Assembly (NCBI GenBank): GCA_030149815.1 | Contig: JASLHI010000046.1 | Coordinates: 1-64,000, forward strand | DNA: 64,000 nucleotides | Reading direction: 5' to 3' | Source of the DNA: Aquirhabdus sp. | Lineage (GTDB): Bacteria > Pseudomonadota > Gammaproteobacteria > Pseudomonadales > Moraxellaceae | Shown: piece by piece, positions 33,711 to 43,485 of the stretch | Layout: the number at the start of each line of letters is the position of its first letter | Position numbering within the stretch: the first letter of the stretch is position 1 | Translations under genes and position numbers: made by a program | Notes under the pieces: generated by a model | The model's database searches: none | The model's input: the letters and a program-made list of their open reading frames with translations, nothing else | What the model was told of the DNA's origin: nothing

Positions 33711-34949
33711 ATGTCTTTTTCATCCAAGCGTTTAGTCCTATCGGCGACGATCATTACAATACTTGTTGCGGGTGGTGGTGCAGTTGCCATTAGTCATCAT
33801 GCAGGTGCTGAAGCAACTCCAAGTGCGAGTGCTCCTGTTGCTGCAACGGTTGATGTAGCTACTGTCGTCAATCGTAATATCACAGATTGGCAGAGTTATT
33901 CAGGTCGTCTAGAGGCAGTGGATCGTGTGGATATTCGTCCGCAAGTCTCAGGGACTTTAACAGCAGTTCATTTCAAAGACGGTAGCTTAGTCAAAAAAGG
34001 CGATGTTTTATTTACGATTGATCCTCGTCCTTATCAAGCCGAAGTTGAACGCGCACAAGCACAGCTCGCTGCGGCTGATGCCAATGTCACGTTTACTACT
34101 GCCAATTTGGCTCGTAACCAACGACTCATTAGCGAGAACGCGATTTCTCGTACAGACTTTGAACAAACTCAAAATGCCGCACGCAGTGCAGCAGCAAATC
34201 AACTCGCAGCACGTGCTGCACTAGAATCAGCGCGTTTGAATTTGGAATACACACGAATTACCGCGCCTGTGTCTGGTCGCGTATCACGTGCAGAAATTAC
34301 AGTGGGTAATCTTGTGGCGGCTGGCGGCGCGGCACAAGTGCTGACAACGATTGTCTCTGTCTCTTATCTCTATGCGTCTTTTGATGTCGATGAACAAAGT
34401 TATTTGAAATATATCAATCCTCAGCAATCTGGTCACTCAGGTGCGGCGCCAGTTTATCTTGGATTAGCCAATGAAACTGATTATCCAAGATTAGGTCATG
34501 TCAGTTCAGTGGATAACAGCCTTAATACATCGTCAGGCACAATTCGCGTCCGTGCTGAATTTGATAATCCTGATGGCACATTGATTCCCGGTCTGTACGC
34601 ACGTATTCGTCTGGGCGGTGGTCAACCGCATCAAGGCATCTTGGTGAGTGAGCAAGCTGTCGGCACGGATCAGGATAAACGCTTTGTTCTGGTTGTGGAT
34701 CAGAAAAATCACACTGCCTATCGTGAAGTTAAGCTTGGCGCACAACAAGAAGGTTTAACGATCGTTGATAGTGGTCTGCAAGCAGGTGATCGTATCGTGG
34801 TGAATGGTTTACAGCGTGTTAAGCCTGGTGATGCTGTATCGCCGCATATCGTACCGATGCCGAATTCGACATCTGATGATGGGCAAGGCAATGCATTAGC
34901 GGATCAAGTTTCGAATAAATCTAGCAAACAAGATCACGTGAAAGGCTGA
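33711..34949 (+). CDS. mexE: RND efflux periplasmic adaptor (MexE-like)
   Basis: Encodes 412 residues. A hydrophobic N-terminus (LVLSATIITILVAGGGAVAI) serves as signal/anchor and, unlike MexE or AcrA, no lipobox Cys is present. The membrane-fusion-protein order is clear: lipoyl-like half (VDRVDIRPQVSGTLTAVHFKDGSLVKKGDVLFTIDPRPYQ), alpha-hairpin (about residues 105-170, Ala/Gln/Arg-rich), second lipoyl half (LEYTRITAPVSGRVSRAEI), beta-barrel and membrane-proximal domain. It links the inner-membrane pump to the outer-membrane channel. First gene of a three-gene operon; 7 bp upstream of the pump gene. Confidence 0.9.
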   Translation: MSFSSKRLVLSATIITILVAGGGAVAISHHAGAEATPSASAPVAATVDVATVVNRNITDWQSYSGRLEAVDRVDIRPQVSGTLTAVHFKDGSLVKKGDVLFTIDPRPYQAEVERAQAQLAAADANVTFTTANLARNQRLISENAISRTDFEQTQNAARSAAANQLAARAALESARLNLEYTRITAPVSGRVSRAEITVGNLVAAGGAAQVLTTIVSVSYLYASFDVDEQSYLKYINPQQSGHSGAAPVYLGLANETDYPRLGHVSSVDNSLNTSSGTIRVRAEFDNPDGTLIPGLYARIRLGGGQPHQGILVSEQAVGTDQDKRFVLVVDQKNHTAYREVKLGAQQEGLTIVDSGLQAGDRIVVNGLQRVKPGDAVSPHIVPMPNSTSDDGQGNALADQVSNKSSKQDHVKG

Positions 34950-34956
34950 AATTAAC

Positions 34957-37900
34957 ATGAATATTTCTAAGTTTTTTATTGATCGTCCGATTTTTGCTGG
35001 TGTTCTATCGGTATTGATTTTATTGGCGGGTTTATTATCTGTATTTCAGTTGCCGATTTCTGAATATCCAGAAGTTGTGCCACCTTCTGTTGTGGTTCAT
35101 GCGCAATATCCGGGTGCGAATCCTAAAGTGATCGCTGAAACGGTAGCAGCGCCGCTTGAAGAATCCATCAATGGTGTTGAGAACATGCTCTATATGCAGT
35201 CTCAGGCCAATAGTGATGGCAATCTCACGATTACCGTGAATTTTAAACTCGGTGTTGATCCTGATAAAGCACAACAGCTCGTTCAAAATCGTGTCGCGCA
35301 AGCATTGCCACGGTTACCACAAGATGTGCAACGTTTAGGAATTACCACACTTAAAAGTTCGCCAACGCTGACCATGGTTGTGCATTTAATTTCACCTGAT
35401 AATCGTTATGACATGACTTACTTGCGCAACTATGCGGTGCTCAATGTGAAAGATCGTTTGGCGCGTATTCAAGGTGTAGGTGAAGTAGGACTATTTGGTT
35501 CAGGCGATTACGCAATGCGTGTCTGGCTAGATCCGCAAAAAGTTGCACAACGTGGTCTGACTGCATCAGAGGTTGTGAATGCGATTCGCGAGCAAAATGT
35601 TCAGGTCGCTGCTGGTGTGATCGGTGCTTCGCCGAGTGAGAAGAATGTCCCCTTGCAGCTTTCTGTCAATGCGCAAGGTCGTTTAAGTAGTGAAAAAGAA
35701 TTTGCCGATATTATTCTTAAAACGTCGCCAGATGGCGGCGTCACGCGTTTGGGTGATGTTGCTCGTATTGAGTTAGCTGCATCTGAATATGGTTTACGGT
35801 CATTACTGGATAATAAACCTGCGGTCGCGATTCCGATTTTCCAAGCACCGAGCGCAAATGCATTGAATGTGTCTGATCAAGTGCGCGCAACGATGAAAGA
35901 GTTGTCTAAGGATTTTCCGTCATCCGTGCAATATCGCATTGTTTATGATCCAACGCAGTTTGTGCGTTCGAGTATTAAAGCAGTTGTCGAGACATTGCTA
36001 GAAGCGATTGCCTTGGTTGTGCTCGTCGTGATTTTGTTTTTGCAAACTTGGCGTGCGTCAATTATTCCACTTTTAGCTGTGCCGATTTCGATTATCGGGA
36101 CATTTGCGCTGATGTTGGCGTTTGGCTATTCCATCAATGCATTGTCATTATTCGGGATGGTACTCGCGATCGGGATTGTGGTCGATGATGCGATTGTGGT
36201 TGTGGAGAACGTCGAGCGGAATATTGCTTCTGGCTTATCACCGCGCGATGCGACTTATCGTGCAATGCGTGAGGTGAGTGGACCCATTATTGCGATTGCG
36301 CTGACACTCGTTGCGGTGTTTGTACCGTTGGCTTTTATGACAGGGCTAACAGGTCAGTTTTATAAGCAATTTGCGATGACTATTGCGATTTCTACAGTGA
36401 TTTCTGCATTTAATTCGCTGACTCTGTCTCCTGCGCTGGCTTCAGTGTTGCTCAAAGGTCACGATGCGAAGCCTGATGTATTAACGCGTGTGATGAATAC
36501 CTTGTTTGGTCGTTTCTTTGCTGCTTTCAATCAATTATTTGGTCGTGCTTCGGTGAACTATAGTCGCGGCGTGACGGGCGTTATTTCGCGTAAAGCTTCT
36601 GCGATGGGTGTGTATGTGGTGTTACTCGGTTTGGCGGTTGGGATTTCTTATATTGTGCCCGGCGGTTTTGTGCCTGCACAGGATAAGCAATATTTGATCA
36701 GTTTTACCCAATTACCGAGTGGTGCATCGCTAGATCGTACCGAAGCTGTGATTCGTCGCATGGGTGAGATTGCTTTGAAACAACCTGGTGTTGAAAGTGC
36801 AGTTGCGTTTCCAGGTTTGTCGATTAACGGTTTTACTAATAGTTCCAGTGCGGGGATTGTCTTTGTCACTTTGAAGCCATTTGATGAGCGTAAAAGTCCA
36901 GAGTTATCGGCTGGTGCGATTGCAGGAGCATTGAATAAGCAGTATTCAAGTATTCAAGATGCGTTTATCGCCGTGTTTCCACCGCCGCCAGTGATGGGCT
37001 TGGGCACAGTCGGTGGCTTCAAGATGCAAATTGAAGATCGCGGTGCACTGGGTTATACCGAGCTGAATAATGCGACTCAAGCATTTATGAAGGCTGCTCA
37101 ATCTGCGCCAGAACTTGGACCGATGTTTTCCAGTTATCAGATCAATACACCTCAACTGGATGTCGATTTGGATCGTGTCAAAGCGAAGCAATTGGGTGTC
37201 GGTGTGACTGACGTCTTTGACACGATGCAGATTTATTTGGGTTCACTGTACGTGAATGACTTCAATCGCTTTGGTCGTGTCTATCAAGTTCGCGCGCAAG
37301 CCGATGCACCATTCCGTGCGCATCCTGAAGATATTTTGCAGCTGAAAACACGCAATAGTACGGGTGATATGGTGCCATTGTCATCATTGGTCAAAGTCAA
37401 TCAGACCTATGGTCCAGAAATGGTTGTTCGCTATAACGGCTATACCGCTGCGGATATTAATGGTGGCCCAGCGCCGGGTTATTCATCGAGTCAAGCTGAA
37501 GCCGCTGCTGAGCGTGTTGCCGCAAAAACACTGCCTCATGGTATTAAGTTTGAGTGGACTGACCTGACGTATCAGAAAATTTTGGCGGGTAATGCTGGAA
37601 TCTGGGTTTTTCCAATCAGTGTCTTGCTCGTGTTCTTGGTACTGGCGGCTCAATATGAAAGTCTGACTTTGCCATTGGCTGTGATTCTGATTGTTCCCAT
37701 GGGAATACTCGCTGCATTAGCAGGTGTATGGCTCACCAAAGGTGATAATAATATTTTCACTCAAATTGGTCTGATGGTTCTCGTTGGATTAGCATGTAAG
37801 AACGCGATTCTGATTGTCGAATTTGCGCGAGAGCTTGAGCTTCAAGGTGCGACACCAATACGTGCTGCAATAGATGCGAGTCGTCTGCGTTTACGTCCAA

Positions 37901-38145
37901 TTCTGATGACTTCTATTGCGTTCATCATGGGCGTGGTTCCATTGGTAACGTCAACGGGTGCAGGTTCAGAAATGCGTCATGCGATGGGGATTGCAGTGTT
38001 CTTCGGCATGTTGGGGGTGACGTTCTTTGGACTTTTCCTGACACCTGTTTTTTATGTGCTCATGCGTTCGTTGCGTCGTGGACATCGGTTGCATTCCGCG
38101 ACCGTGCATGAGGCGCCGATTCCGACTGCACAGTATGAACATTAA
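34957..38145 (+). CDS. mexF: RND multidrug efflux transporter (MexF-like)
   Basis: Encodes 1,062 residues, normal for HAE1-family pumps. The N-terminus FFIDRPIFAGVLSVLILLAG and the phrase PISEYPEVVPPSVVV are close to MexF/BpeF/CeoB. Twelve membrane segments are expected; TM4 shows GIVVDDAIVVVENVERN (about residue 405), containing the two proton-relay Asp residues, and TM10 carries GLACKNAILIVEFARE with the essential Lys. Proton-driven export of amphiphilic drugs such as chloramphenicol and quinolones is typical of this subfamily. In an operon with the adaptor and the channel, divergent from a LysR regulator. Confidence 0.93.
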   Translation: MNISKFFIDRPIFAGVLSVLILLAGLLSVFQLPISEYPEVVPPSVVVHAQYPGANPKVIAETVAAPLEESINGVENMLYMQSQANSDGNLTITVNFKLGVDPDKAQQLVQNRVAQALPRLPQDVQRLGITTLKSSPTLTMVVHLISPDNRYDMTYLRNYAVLNVKDRLARIQGVGEVGLFGSGDYAMRVWLDPQKVAQRGLTASEVVNAIREQNVQVAAGVIGASPSEKNVPLQLSVNAQGRLSSEKEFADIILKTSPDGGVTRLGDVARIELAASEYGLRSLLDNKPAVAIPIFQAPSANALNVSDQVRATMKELSKDFPSSVQYRIVYDPTQFVRSSIKAVVETLLEAIALVVLVVILFLQTWRASIIPLLAVPISIIGTFALMLAFGYSINALSLFGMVLAIGIVVDDAIVVVENVERNIASGLSPRDATYRAMREVSGPIIAIALTLVAVFVPLAFMTGLTGQFYKQFAMTIAISTVISAFNSLTLSPALASVLLKGHDAKPDVLTRVMNTLFGRFFAAFNQLFGRASVNYSRGVTGVISRKASAMGVYVVLLGLAVGISYIVPGGFVPAQDKQYLISFTQLPSGASLDRTEAVIRRMGEIALKQPGVESAVAFPGLSINGFTNSSSAGIVFVTLKPFDERKSPELSAGAIAGALNKQYSSIQDAFIAVFPPPPVMGLGTVGGFKMQIEDRGALGYTELNNATQAFMKAAQSAPELGPMFSSYQINTPQLDVDLDRVKAKQLGVGVTDVFDTMQIYLGSLYVNDFNRFGRVYQVRAQADAPFRAHPEDILQLKTRNSTGDMVPLSSLVKVNQTYGPEMVVRYNGYTAADINGGPAPGYSSSQAEAAAERVAAKTLPHGIKFEWTDLTYQKILAGNAGIWVFPISVLLVFLVLAAQYESLTLPLAVILIVPMGILAALAGVWLTKGDNNIFTQIGLMVLVGLACKNAILIVEFARELELQGATPIRAAIDASRLRLRPILMTSIAFIMGVVPLVTSTGAGSEMRHAMGIAVFFGMLGVTFFGLFLTPVFYVLMRSLRRGHRLHSATVHEAPIPTAQYEH

Positions 38146-38157
38146 GGAGTGAAAGAC

Positions 38158-39621
38158 ATGAAGATGAATTATACATGGACACTTTCGCCATTAATGATCG
38201 GTTTATTGCTCGCAGGCTGTTCATTAGCGCCGCACTATGAACGTCCTGCGGTGAGTGTTCCGACTGCCTTTAAAGAAGCTGATCCTACGGCTTCTGACAA
38301 TAAAGATTGGAAAACTGCTCAGCCAGCGGATGACCAAAGTCGTGGTGAATGGTGGAAAGTGTTTCATGATGACACTTTAAATCAGCTAGAAACTCAGTCG
38401 TTGGCTGAGAATCAAAACTTGAAAGCAGCTGAGGCACATCTTAATGCGTCACGTGCAATCAGTCAGTCAGTGAAGTCGCAATGGTTCCCGCAGATTGGTG
38501 CTGGTTTTGGCCCGACACGTCAGAAGGCTTCGCCAGCGTCACTTGGCTTAGCGCCAAATGCTCAAACTTCTACTCAGACGTTGTGGCGTGAACAAGCAAC
38601 AGTCTCTTATGAAGTTGATTTATTTGGACGCGTTGCGAGTAGTGTCAATGCTGCAAATGCCGATACGCAGCAGAATGAAGCGTTGTTTCATTCGCTGCAA
38701 TTGGCGTTGCAAGCTGATGTCGCGCAGAATTATTTTCTCATTCGTCAGCTAGATGCGGAGCAGCGGTTATATGCCAGTACGGTTCAGCTACGCACTCAAA
38801 CGCTGGATTTGATCCAAAAGCGTTTTGATGCAGGTTATACCAGTGAACTGGATTTAGCGCGTGCCAAAGCGGAGTTGTCTTCCGCGCAAGCAGATGCACT
38901 CGGTGTATCGCGTAGTCGAGCCGATGCAGAACATGCACTTGCGTTATTACTGGGCAAAACACCAGCAGATTTCACGTTGAATCAGAATCCATTGGCAGCA
39001 GTCAATATTGTGATTCCTGCGGGTTTACCGTCGTCTTTGCTTGAGCGTCGACCTGATATTGCGGCGGCAGAGCGTGCAATGGCAGCGGATAATGCGCGAA
39101 TTGGCATTGCACGTGCAGCATTCTTTCCAAGTTTGAACATTACTGGTGCGCTTGGCTATGAGTCTTCGCAATTGAGTCAATTGGGTAGTTGGTCGAGTCG
39201 CACATTCTTGCTTGGTCCATTGGCGGGTACGATGCTTTCGTTGCCGATTTTTGATGGCGGCTTGCGTAAGGCTGGCGTGGCGCAAGCTCGTGCGAATTAC
39301 GAAGAAGATGTCGCAAAGTATCGTCAAACTGTGCTGAATGGTTTCCGTGAAGTCGAAGATGGTTTGTCTGATCAACGTATCTTAGGTCAACAGATTCAAG
39401 CGCAGGATGATGCTGTTCAATTGGCTCGACGTGCGACAGCCTTATCGCATCTACGTTATCAAGAAGGTTCCATTAGCTATCTTGATGTGATTGAAGCGGA
39501 TAATAGCGTATTGCTACAAGAGCGCAATGCGGTGCAGTTGAATGGTGATCGGGCACGCTCAGCAGTGAATTTGATCCGTGCGCTGGGTGGTGGCTGGAAT
39601 GGGGAAACAAGTCTGAATTGA
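38158..39621 (+). CDS. oprN: RND outer-membrane channel lipoprotein (OprN/OprM-like)
   Basis: The start at 38158 (MKMNYTWTLSPLM) is preferred: AAGGAG at 38144-38149 gives 8-nt spacing, whereas GTG at 38149 overlaps the ribosome site. The 487-residue product has lipobox LAGC (about residue 21) followed by SLAPHYERPAV, the classic opening of NodT-family channels, and two OEP repeats with the GLPSSLLERRPDI AAAERAM region near the middle and the SYLDVIEADNSVL region near the end. It forms the trimeric TolC-like exit duct for the pump. Four bases after the pump stop codon the Shine-Dalgarno begins, so it is co-translated in the operon. Confidence 0.92.
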   Translation: MKMNYTWTLSPLMIGLLLAGCSLAPHYERPAVSVPTAFKEADPTASDNKDWKTAQPADDQSRGEWWKVFHDDTLNQLETQSLAENQNLKAAEAHLNASRAISQSVKSQWFPQIGAGFGPTRQKASPASLGLAPNAQTSTQTLWREQATVSYEVDLFGRVASSVNAANADTQQNEALFHSLQLALQADVAQNYFLIRQLDAEQRLYASTVQLRTQTLDLIQKRFDAGYTSELDLARAKAELSSAQADALGVSRSRADAEHALALLLGKTPADFTLNQNPLAAVNIVIPAGLPSSLLERRPDIAAAERAMAADNARIGIARAAFFPSLNITGALGYESSQLSQLGSWSSRTFLLGPLAGTMLSLPIFDGGLRKAGVAQARANYEEDVAKYRQTVLNGFREVEDGLSDQRILGQQIQAQDDAVQLARRATALSHLRYQEGSISYLDVIEADNSVLLQERNAVQLNGDRARSAVNLIRALGGGWNGETSLN

Positions 39622-39672
39622 TGGTTGATTGATTTTTATGAATCAGAAATCACTTTAGTTATTCCCCGACAT

Positions 39673-39723
39673 TTCAACAAGTTCAATGTTCTATATAGTC
39701 TATAGTTCGTTGAGCTTGTTGAA
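39673..39723. terminator. Terminator hairpin between convergent efflux and catabolic operons
   Basis: TTCAACAAGTTCAA (39673-39686) pairs with TTGAGCTTGTTGAA (39710-39723) with a single G-U, leaving a loop of about 23 nt. Suitable as a shared terminator for the two converging operons. Confidence 0.55.
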
Positions 39724-39755
39724 TTATCAAAACATAATAAAAGTTACATGAAACT

Positions 39756-40826
39756 TTAAATTTTATAAAATTTCAATGCATTGTCTCTAAATATCGCTTT
39801 CAGTGCCGTATCACCATAAGGTGCAATCATCTCAATTTTGGCTTCGATAATGTCAGGTAGCGTCGCGGTGACTTTATCCATTGGGAAATTTGAAGCAAAC
39901 ATCAAACGCTCATAACCAAAGACATTAACAGCATGTTCAATAAATGGAGAGAGTAGATCGATTATGGTATCTACATCAGCCAATTGACGTTGTTTATGAA
40001 AAGAGTGTCCAAGAACAGGCATGAGTAAGCCTGAGACTTTGGCATGCACATGTTTTTGTTCAGCGAGTGTTGCAAGATCATCTTTCCACTGGCTAAAAAT
40101 TCCTGCGCGTTGCGCTTCAGTCCTTCCTGTACCACGTCCAACTGGACCAAAGACTCCGACAGGTGTCGCCAAGTGATCTATGACGATGGCGGTTTCAGGA
40201 AATTGCTTTGCTAAAAAAGTCACATCTGCAAGCTGAGTAGAGTATGCCCAAGCATCAAAACTAAGATCATGCTTTGCCAGTAATTCAAAGCGTTTCAAGA
40301 AAATCGGATTGGTGTAAACATTAGGGTAAGCATTCCAAGCGTGTACGCCAGAATCTGGATGATGTGCCGCCATACAACGAATACCACGAAATAAAGGCGA
40401 AGTGGCGATGTGCGCACGGAGGATACTTTCAAATGCAGGATTAAGCGGATCAGCTTTGCCAATAATCGCACCGAGTTTTGGGTTTTGTTGCCCGAAAGGT
40501 AATTGTGCAATCCATCGTGTTTCTTCAACGGGGCCTAAACCGCGTTGGTGATGCCAATCTGCCTCGACATGCACAACGGCTTCGACATCATAAGGTACGC
40601 AATCTTGTGCGTAATTCTGTGGTAAATAAGGCGCTAATGCGTAATCAGTAAGTCCAAGACTATCGATTGTTGCTTGCGGTGTTGCCAGTCGTGCGACCCG
40701 ATCTAGAACCCGTGGAAAACCTCCTAATAGCTTCACTGCTAGAGCGGCTTGGTGTGGCGTATGGCGAGGATCCCATTGGTGAATATGTGGATCAACTATT
40801 GAAAATGGGAGCAGTGTAGTTGTCAT
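39756..40826 (-). CDS. Amidohydrolase-2 family metal-dependent hydrolase (possible lactonase)
   Basis: Encodes 356 residues. The N-terminal FSIVDPHIHQWDPRHTPHQ has the HxH metal motif of the amidohydrolase superfamily, with further conserved stretches FRGIRCMAAHH, AIVIDHLATPVG (His ligand) and ERLMFASNFPMD (the Asp-containing end motif appears as SNFPMD). This is the COG3618 type, whose characterised members hydrolyse lactones such as fuconolactone, rhamnonolactone and muconolactones. That makes lactone opening plausible but not shown. Last gene of a six-gene minus-strand operon; 48 bp after the SDR gene. Confidence 0.82.
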   Translation of the reverse strand: MTTTLLPFSIVDPHIHQWDPRHTPHQAALAVKLLGGFPRVLDRVARLATPQATIDSLGLTDYALAPYLPQNYAQDCVPYDVEAVVHVEADWHHQRGLGPVEETRWIAQLPFGQQNPKLGAIIGKADPLNPAFESILRAHIATSPLFRGIRCMAAHHPDSGVHAWNAYPNVYTNPIFLKRFELLAKHDLSFDAWAYSTQLADVTFLAKQFPETAIVIDHLATPVGVFGPVGRGTGRTEAQRAGIFSQWKDDLATLAEQKHVHAKVSGLLMPVLGHSFHKQRQLADVDTIIDLLSPFIEHAVNVFGYERLMFASNFPMDKVTATLPDIIEAKIEMIAPYGDTALKAIFRDNALKFYKI

Positions 40827-40874
40827 TTGAATGATCCGAATATTTTTAACATGATTCTATTTATTTCTAGCAAG

Positions 40875-41618
40875 TTAGCCGAGTTTAGTGACCCAACGCA
40901 AAGGTGAAATTTTCATCAGAGTGCCAACAACTGACCACGGCCAACTTGGAACGCATGCAGTGCTTGGTTCACGCTCTATGGCACGAACTAATGCGAGACT
41001 GCCGACTTTTTCACTGACTTCAAAAGGCAGTTTTGCTGCACCTTCATTGAGTTCGGTGCGTATGTAACCAGGGAGAATCGTGCTGACTTTGATGGGCGTA
41101 TCTAATAGCTCGGCACGAATGCCTTCGGTGAGTGCCGCAAGTGCTGCTTTACTAGCGGCATAAGTCGTGAGATGACGTGGTAGACCTCGAATTGCACTCA
41201 TGGATGAAATGGTGACAAGGTGTCCAGCATTTTGGCGGCGGAAAATCGCAACAGCCGCTTCGCATTGTGCTAGCCCAGCGATAAAGTTGGTTTCGGCAGT
41301 CTGACGATTAATTTCAAAATGACCTTTGCCGATGCGTCGTCCATTACCGACGCCTGCGTTGACGATAATTCGATCCAGTTGACCAAATTCTTTGGCAAAG
41401 TCTTCGAAGACTTCAAATACTTGTGGGTAGTTGTTGACATCGAGTATGCGGATAGAAACTTGGACATTGTATTTGTCGGTGAGTTCTTTTTTGAGTTCCT
41501 CCAACCGTTCAATACGACGTGCACATAATGCAAGATTATGTCCGCGCGCAGCAAATTCACGCGCCATGCCTGCGCCAATGCCTGAACTAGCGCCTGTGAT
41601 GAGAATATTTTTACGCAT
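40875..41618 (-). CDS. Short-chain dehydrogenase/reductase
   Basis: Encodes 247 residues of the classical SDR type. NAD(P)-binding TGASSGIGAGMAREF (residues 8-22), NAG motif in IIVNAGVGNGRRIG (about residue 88), catalytic Ser in VTISSMSAIRG (about residue 140) and YAASK (Tyr about 153, Lys 157). The Arg-rich turn ARRIERLEEL after beta2 suggests NADP(H). The substrate is unknown; within this operon a hydroxyacyl or ketoacyl substrate is likely (inference). Lies 47 bp after the phosphatase gene. Confidence 0.9.
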   Translation of the reverse strand: MRKNILITGASSGIGAGMAREFAARGHNLALCARRIERLEELKKELTDKYNVQVSIRILDVNNYPQVFEVFEDFAKEFGQLDRIIVNAGVGNGRRIGKGHFEINRQTAETNFIAGLAQCEAAVAIFRRQNAGHLVTISSMSAIRGLPRHLTTYAASKAALAALTEGIRAELLDTPIKVSTILPGYIRTELNEGAAKLPFEVSEKVGSLALVRAIEREPSTACVPSWPWSVVGTLMKISPLRWVTKLG

Positions 41619-41665
41619 GATTCATACTCCATAGAGTTTTAATATCAATAATGTGTTGGGCTGGT

Positions 41666-42358
41666 TTAGCGATAGGTCAGAAGTTCGTGATGACGTCCGC
41701 TAAAGTGTCCGTGTTCATTTAGGCTCATCAAGTGGCGATTGCTGGACGTTTGTGTGATGCGTGTGAGTCCACAATTGGCCAGTGTCCAGTTGGTACGAAA
41801 CGTTGTGTGCTCATTCAGGTCGAGTAACTTTTTCGCGACTACTGAAATACATCCACCTGATGTAAAGACAAGCGCGTGTTGTTTATGCGCTAATAGCCCA
41901 ATAGCCGTATTAACACCTGTTTGCACACGCTGTTGGAATTGCTGCCAAGACTCATTGTAGTCATCATCATGTTGTCCCGAAGCCCAACGTGAAATGGCTG
42001 CCTTAAAGATATTCATAAAGGCTTCTTCTGGATGCGAGTGTTTGACCATTTCACTGGCTATCCAAGCGCGATCACGAATACGCGGCTCATGTCGTTCCAG
42101 AATGTGTTCATGATCGAATTCATTAAAATCAGGAAGTACCTGCAAAGGTAAGTCTAAGCCGATTGCTTCAAGACACGTTTCTGCGGTCTGACGATGGCGT
42201 AACATGCTACCGATAAAGACTTGATCTATGGGTTCTTCACGTTCTCGCAATATCGTGCCGAGTTGGCGTGCTTGTGCGTAACCCGTTTCAGAAAGTTGGT
42301 CGTAGTTTTTTTTACCAAACGAAGCTTGTCCGTGACGAATCAGTGTAAGTGTTGACAT
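41666..42358 (-). CDS. Histidine phosphatase family protein
   Basis: Encodes 230 residues. LIRHGQASFG (about residues 6-15) is the RHG motif carrying the phospho-histidine, RHRQTAETCLEAIG supplies the next conserved Arg, and LVFTSGGCISVVAKKLL (about residue 165) is the position of the second catalytic His, where this protein has SGG rather than the usual SHG. This deviates from canonical phosphoglycerate-mutase-like phosphatases and may alter or reduce activity. In the operon it directly follows the kinase-like gene (3-bp gap), so it may act on the phosphorylated intermediate or product. Confidence 0.87.
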   Translation of the reverse strand: MSTLTLIRHGQASFGKKNYDQLSETGYAQARQLGTILREREEPIDQVFIGSMLRHRQTAETCLEAIGLDLPLQVLPDFNEFDHEHILERHEPRIRDRAWIASEMVKHSHPEEAFMNIFKAAISRWASGQHDDDYNESWQQFQQRVQTGVNTAIGLLAHKQHALVFTSGGCISVVAKKLLDLNEHTTFRTNWTLANCGLTRITQTSSNRHLMSLNEHGHFSGRHHELLTYR

Positions 42359-42361
42359 GGA

Positions 42362-43429
42362 TTAGCCTTGATCCGCGTGAATGGACTGACGACAACGCCG
42401 CCAAATCGCCCAGTTAATCAGCCAAAAATACTTGAAGGCTGGATTGTCGGTTTGCTTATGAAAATAACGATAATAAATCTGTTGAACGATCGCCGCGACG
42501 CGGAATAAGCCAGCGACTTCATAAAATGCCCAATGTTTTATTTGGACGCCAGTTTTGGCTTTGTAATAGTCCACCACTTCAGCGCGAGTCAGCATGCCTG
42601 CAAGGTGGGTGGGTTGGCGGCGCGTCTTACGTAAAATGCCCTTGTCACTGGCCTGAATCCAGTAAGACAGTACATTCCCCAATTCCATGAGTGGATCGCC
42701 GAGCGTTGCCATTTCCCAATCCAGCACCCCGATGACCTGAGTCGGATGCTGTGGATCAAGCACGACATTATCAAAGCGCCAGTCATTATGAATCACACAG
42801 GTTGCGGAATCGGCAGGTGTATTTTTCTTTAACCATGCTTGAATGCCTTTGTATGACGGCACATTCCAAGTGTGAACCTTATTATAACGATCACACCAGC
42901 CGTCAATCTGGCGTTTGCAATATCCATTGCCTTTGCCTAACGATTCGAGTCCTGCAGCCCGATAGTCCACTTGATGTAGAGCAATGAGCTGGTCGAGGGT
43001 ATTGGTGCAGAGTTCACGAACTTCCGCCTCGCTCATGATGAGCTCTTTCGGCAAATTTGCGCGCGGAATAATCCCTTCAATGCGTCGCATAATATAAAAG
43101 TCACTGCCAATAATAGAGTGATCAGTACATAACGCGATCATATCCGCGACAACAGGGTAGACTGCTTTGAGTTGTTTTTGCACGTGATATTCGCGGCTCA
43201 TGTCATGTGCGCCTTTGGCTTTAGTACCCGCAGGCGGTCTACGCAGGATGAGATCATGATTCACGTATTGCAGACGATATGTCCAATTGGATGCGCCACC
43301 CGAATATTGCGTGACGATCGGTAAGCCTTCTGCGAGATCGGGTAAATAAGGGCGTAACCAAGCATCTATTTTCTGAATGTCTAATTCTTCACCGTGGCGG
43401 ATTGCACCGCCTTGATCAATTAACGCCAT
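42362..43429 (-). CDS. APH-like phosphotransferase (ACAD10/11 or LvaA-type acyl-CoA kinase candidate)
   Basis: Encodes 355 residues. Kinase-like features: YSGGASNWTYRLQY (nucleotide loop), ILRRPPAGTKAKGAHD (Lys/Arg of N-lobe), VIHNDWRFDNVVLDP (about residue 210, the HxDxxxxN catalytic loop) and GVLDWEMATLGDPLMELG (metal-binding Asp). This is the APH subfamily fused to an acyl-CoA dehydrogenase in mammalian ACAD10/ACAD11 and represented by LvaA of Pseudomonas putida, which phosphorylates 4-hydroxyacyl-CoA. An acyl-CoA dehydrogenase of the matching type begins the same operon, supporting that role. Antibiotic phosphorylation is unlikely given this context. Confidence 0.85.
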   Translation of the reverse strand: MALIDQGGAIRHGEELDIQKIDAWLRPYLPDLAEGLPIVTQYSGGASNWTYRLQYVNHDLILRRPPAGTKAKGAHDMSREYHVQKQLKAVYPVVADMIALCTDHSIIGSDFYIMRRIEGIIPRANLPKELIMSEAEVRELCTNTLDQLIALHQVDYRAAGLESLGKGNGYCKRQIDGWCDRYNKVHTWNVPSYKGIQAWLKKNTPADSATCVIHNDWRFDNVVLDPQHPTQVIGVLDWEMATLGDPLMELGNVLSYWIQASDKGILRKTRRQPTHLAGMLTRAEVVDYYKAKTGVQIKHWAFYEVAGLFRVAAIVQQIYYRYFHKQTDNPAFKYFWLINWAIWRRCRQSIHADQG

Positions 43430-43485
43430 ATGATTTCTATCCTGCTGGGCTACTTGCCAAGATTTACAATGTTTCTGCTTTGAAG

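Noticed and set aside
42362..43429. Aminoglycoside resistance phosphotransferase
   Set aside because: Subfamily and operon partners point to ACAD10/11 or LvaA-type kinase, not drug resistance.
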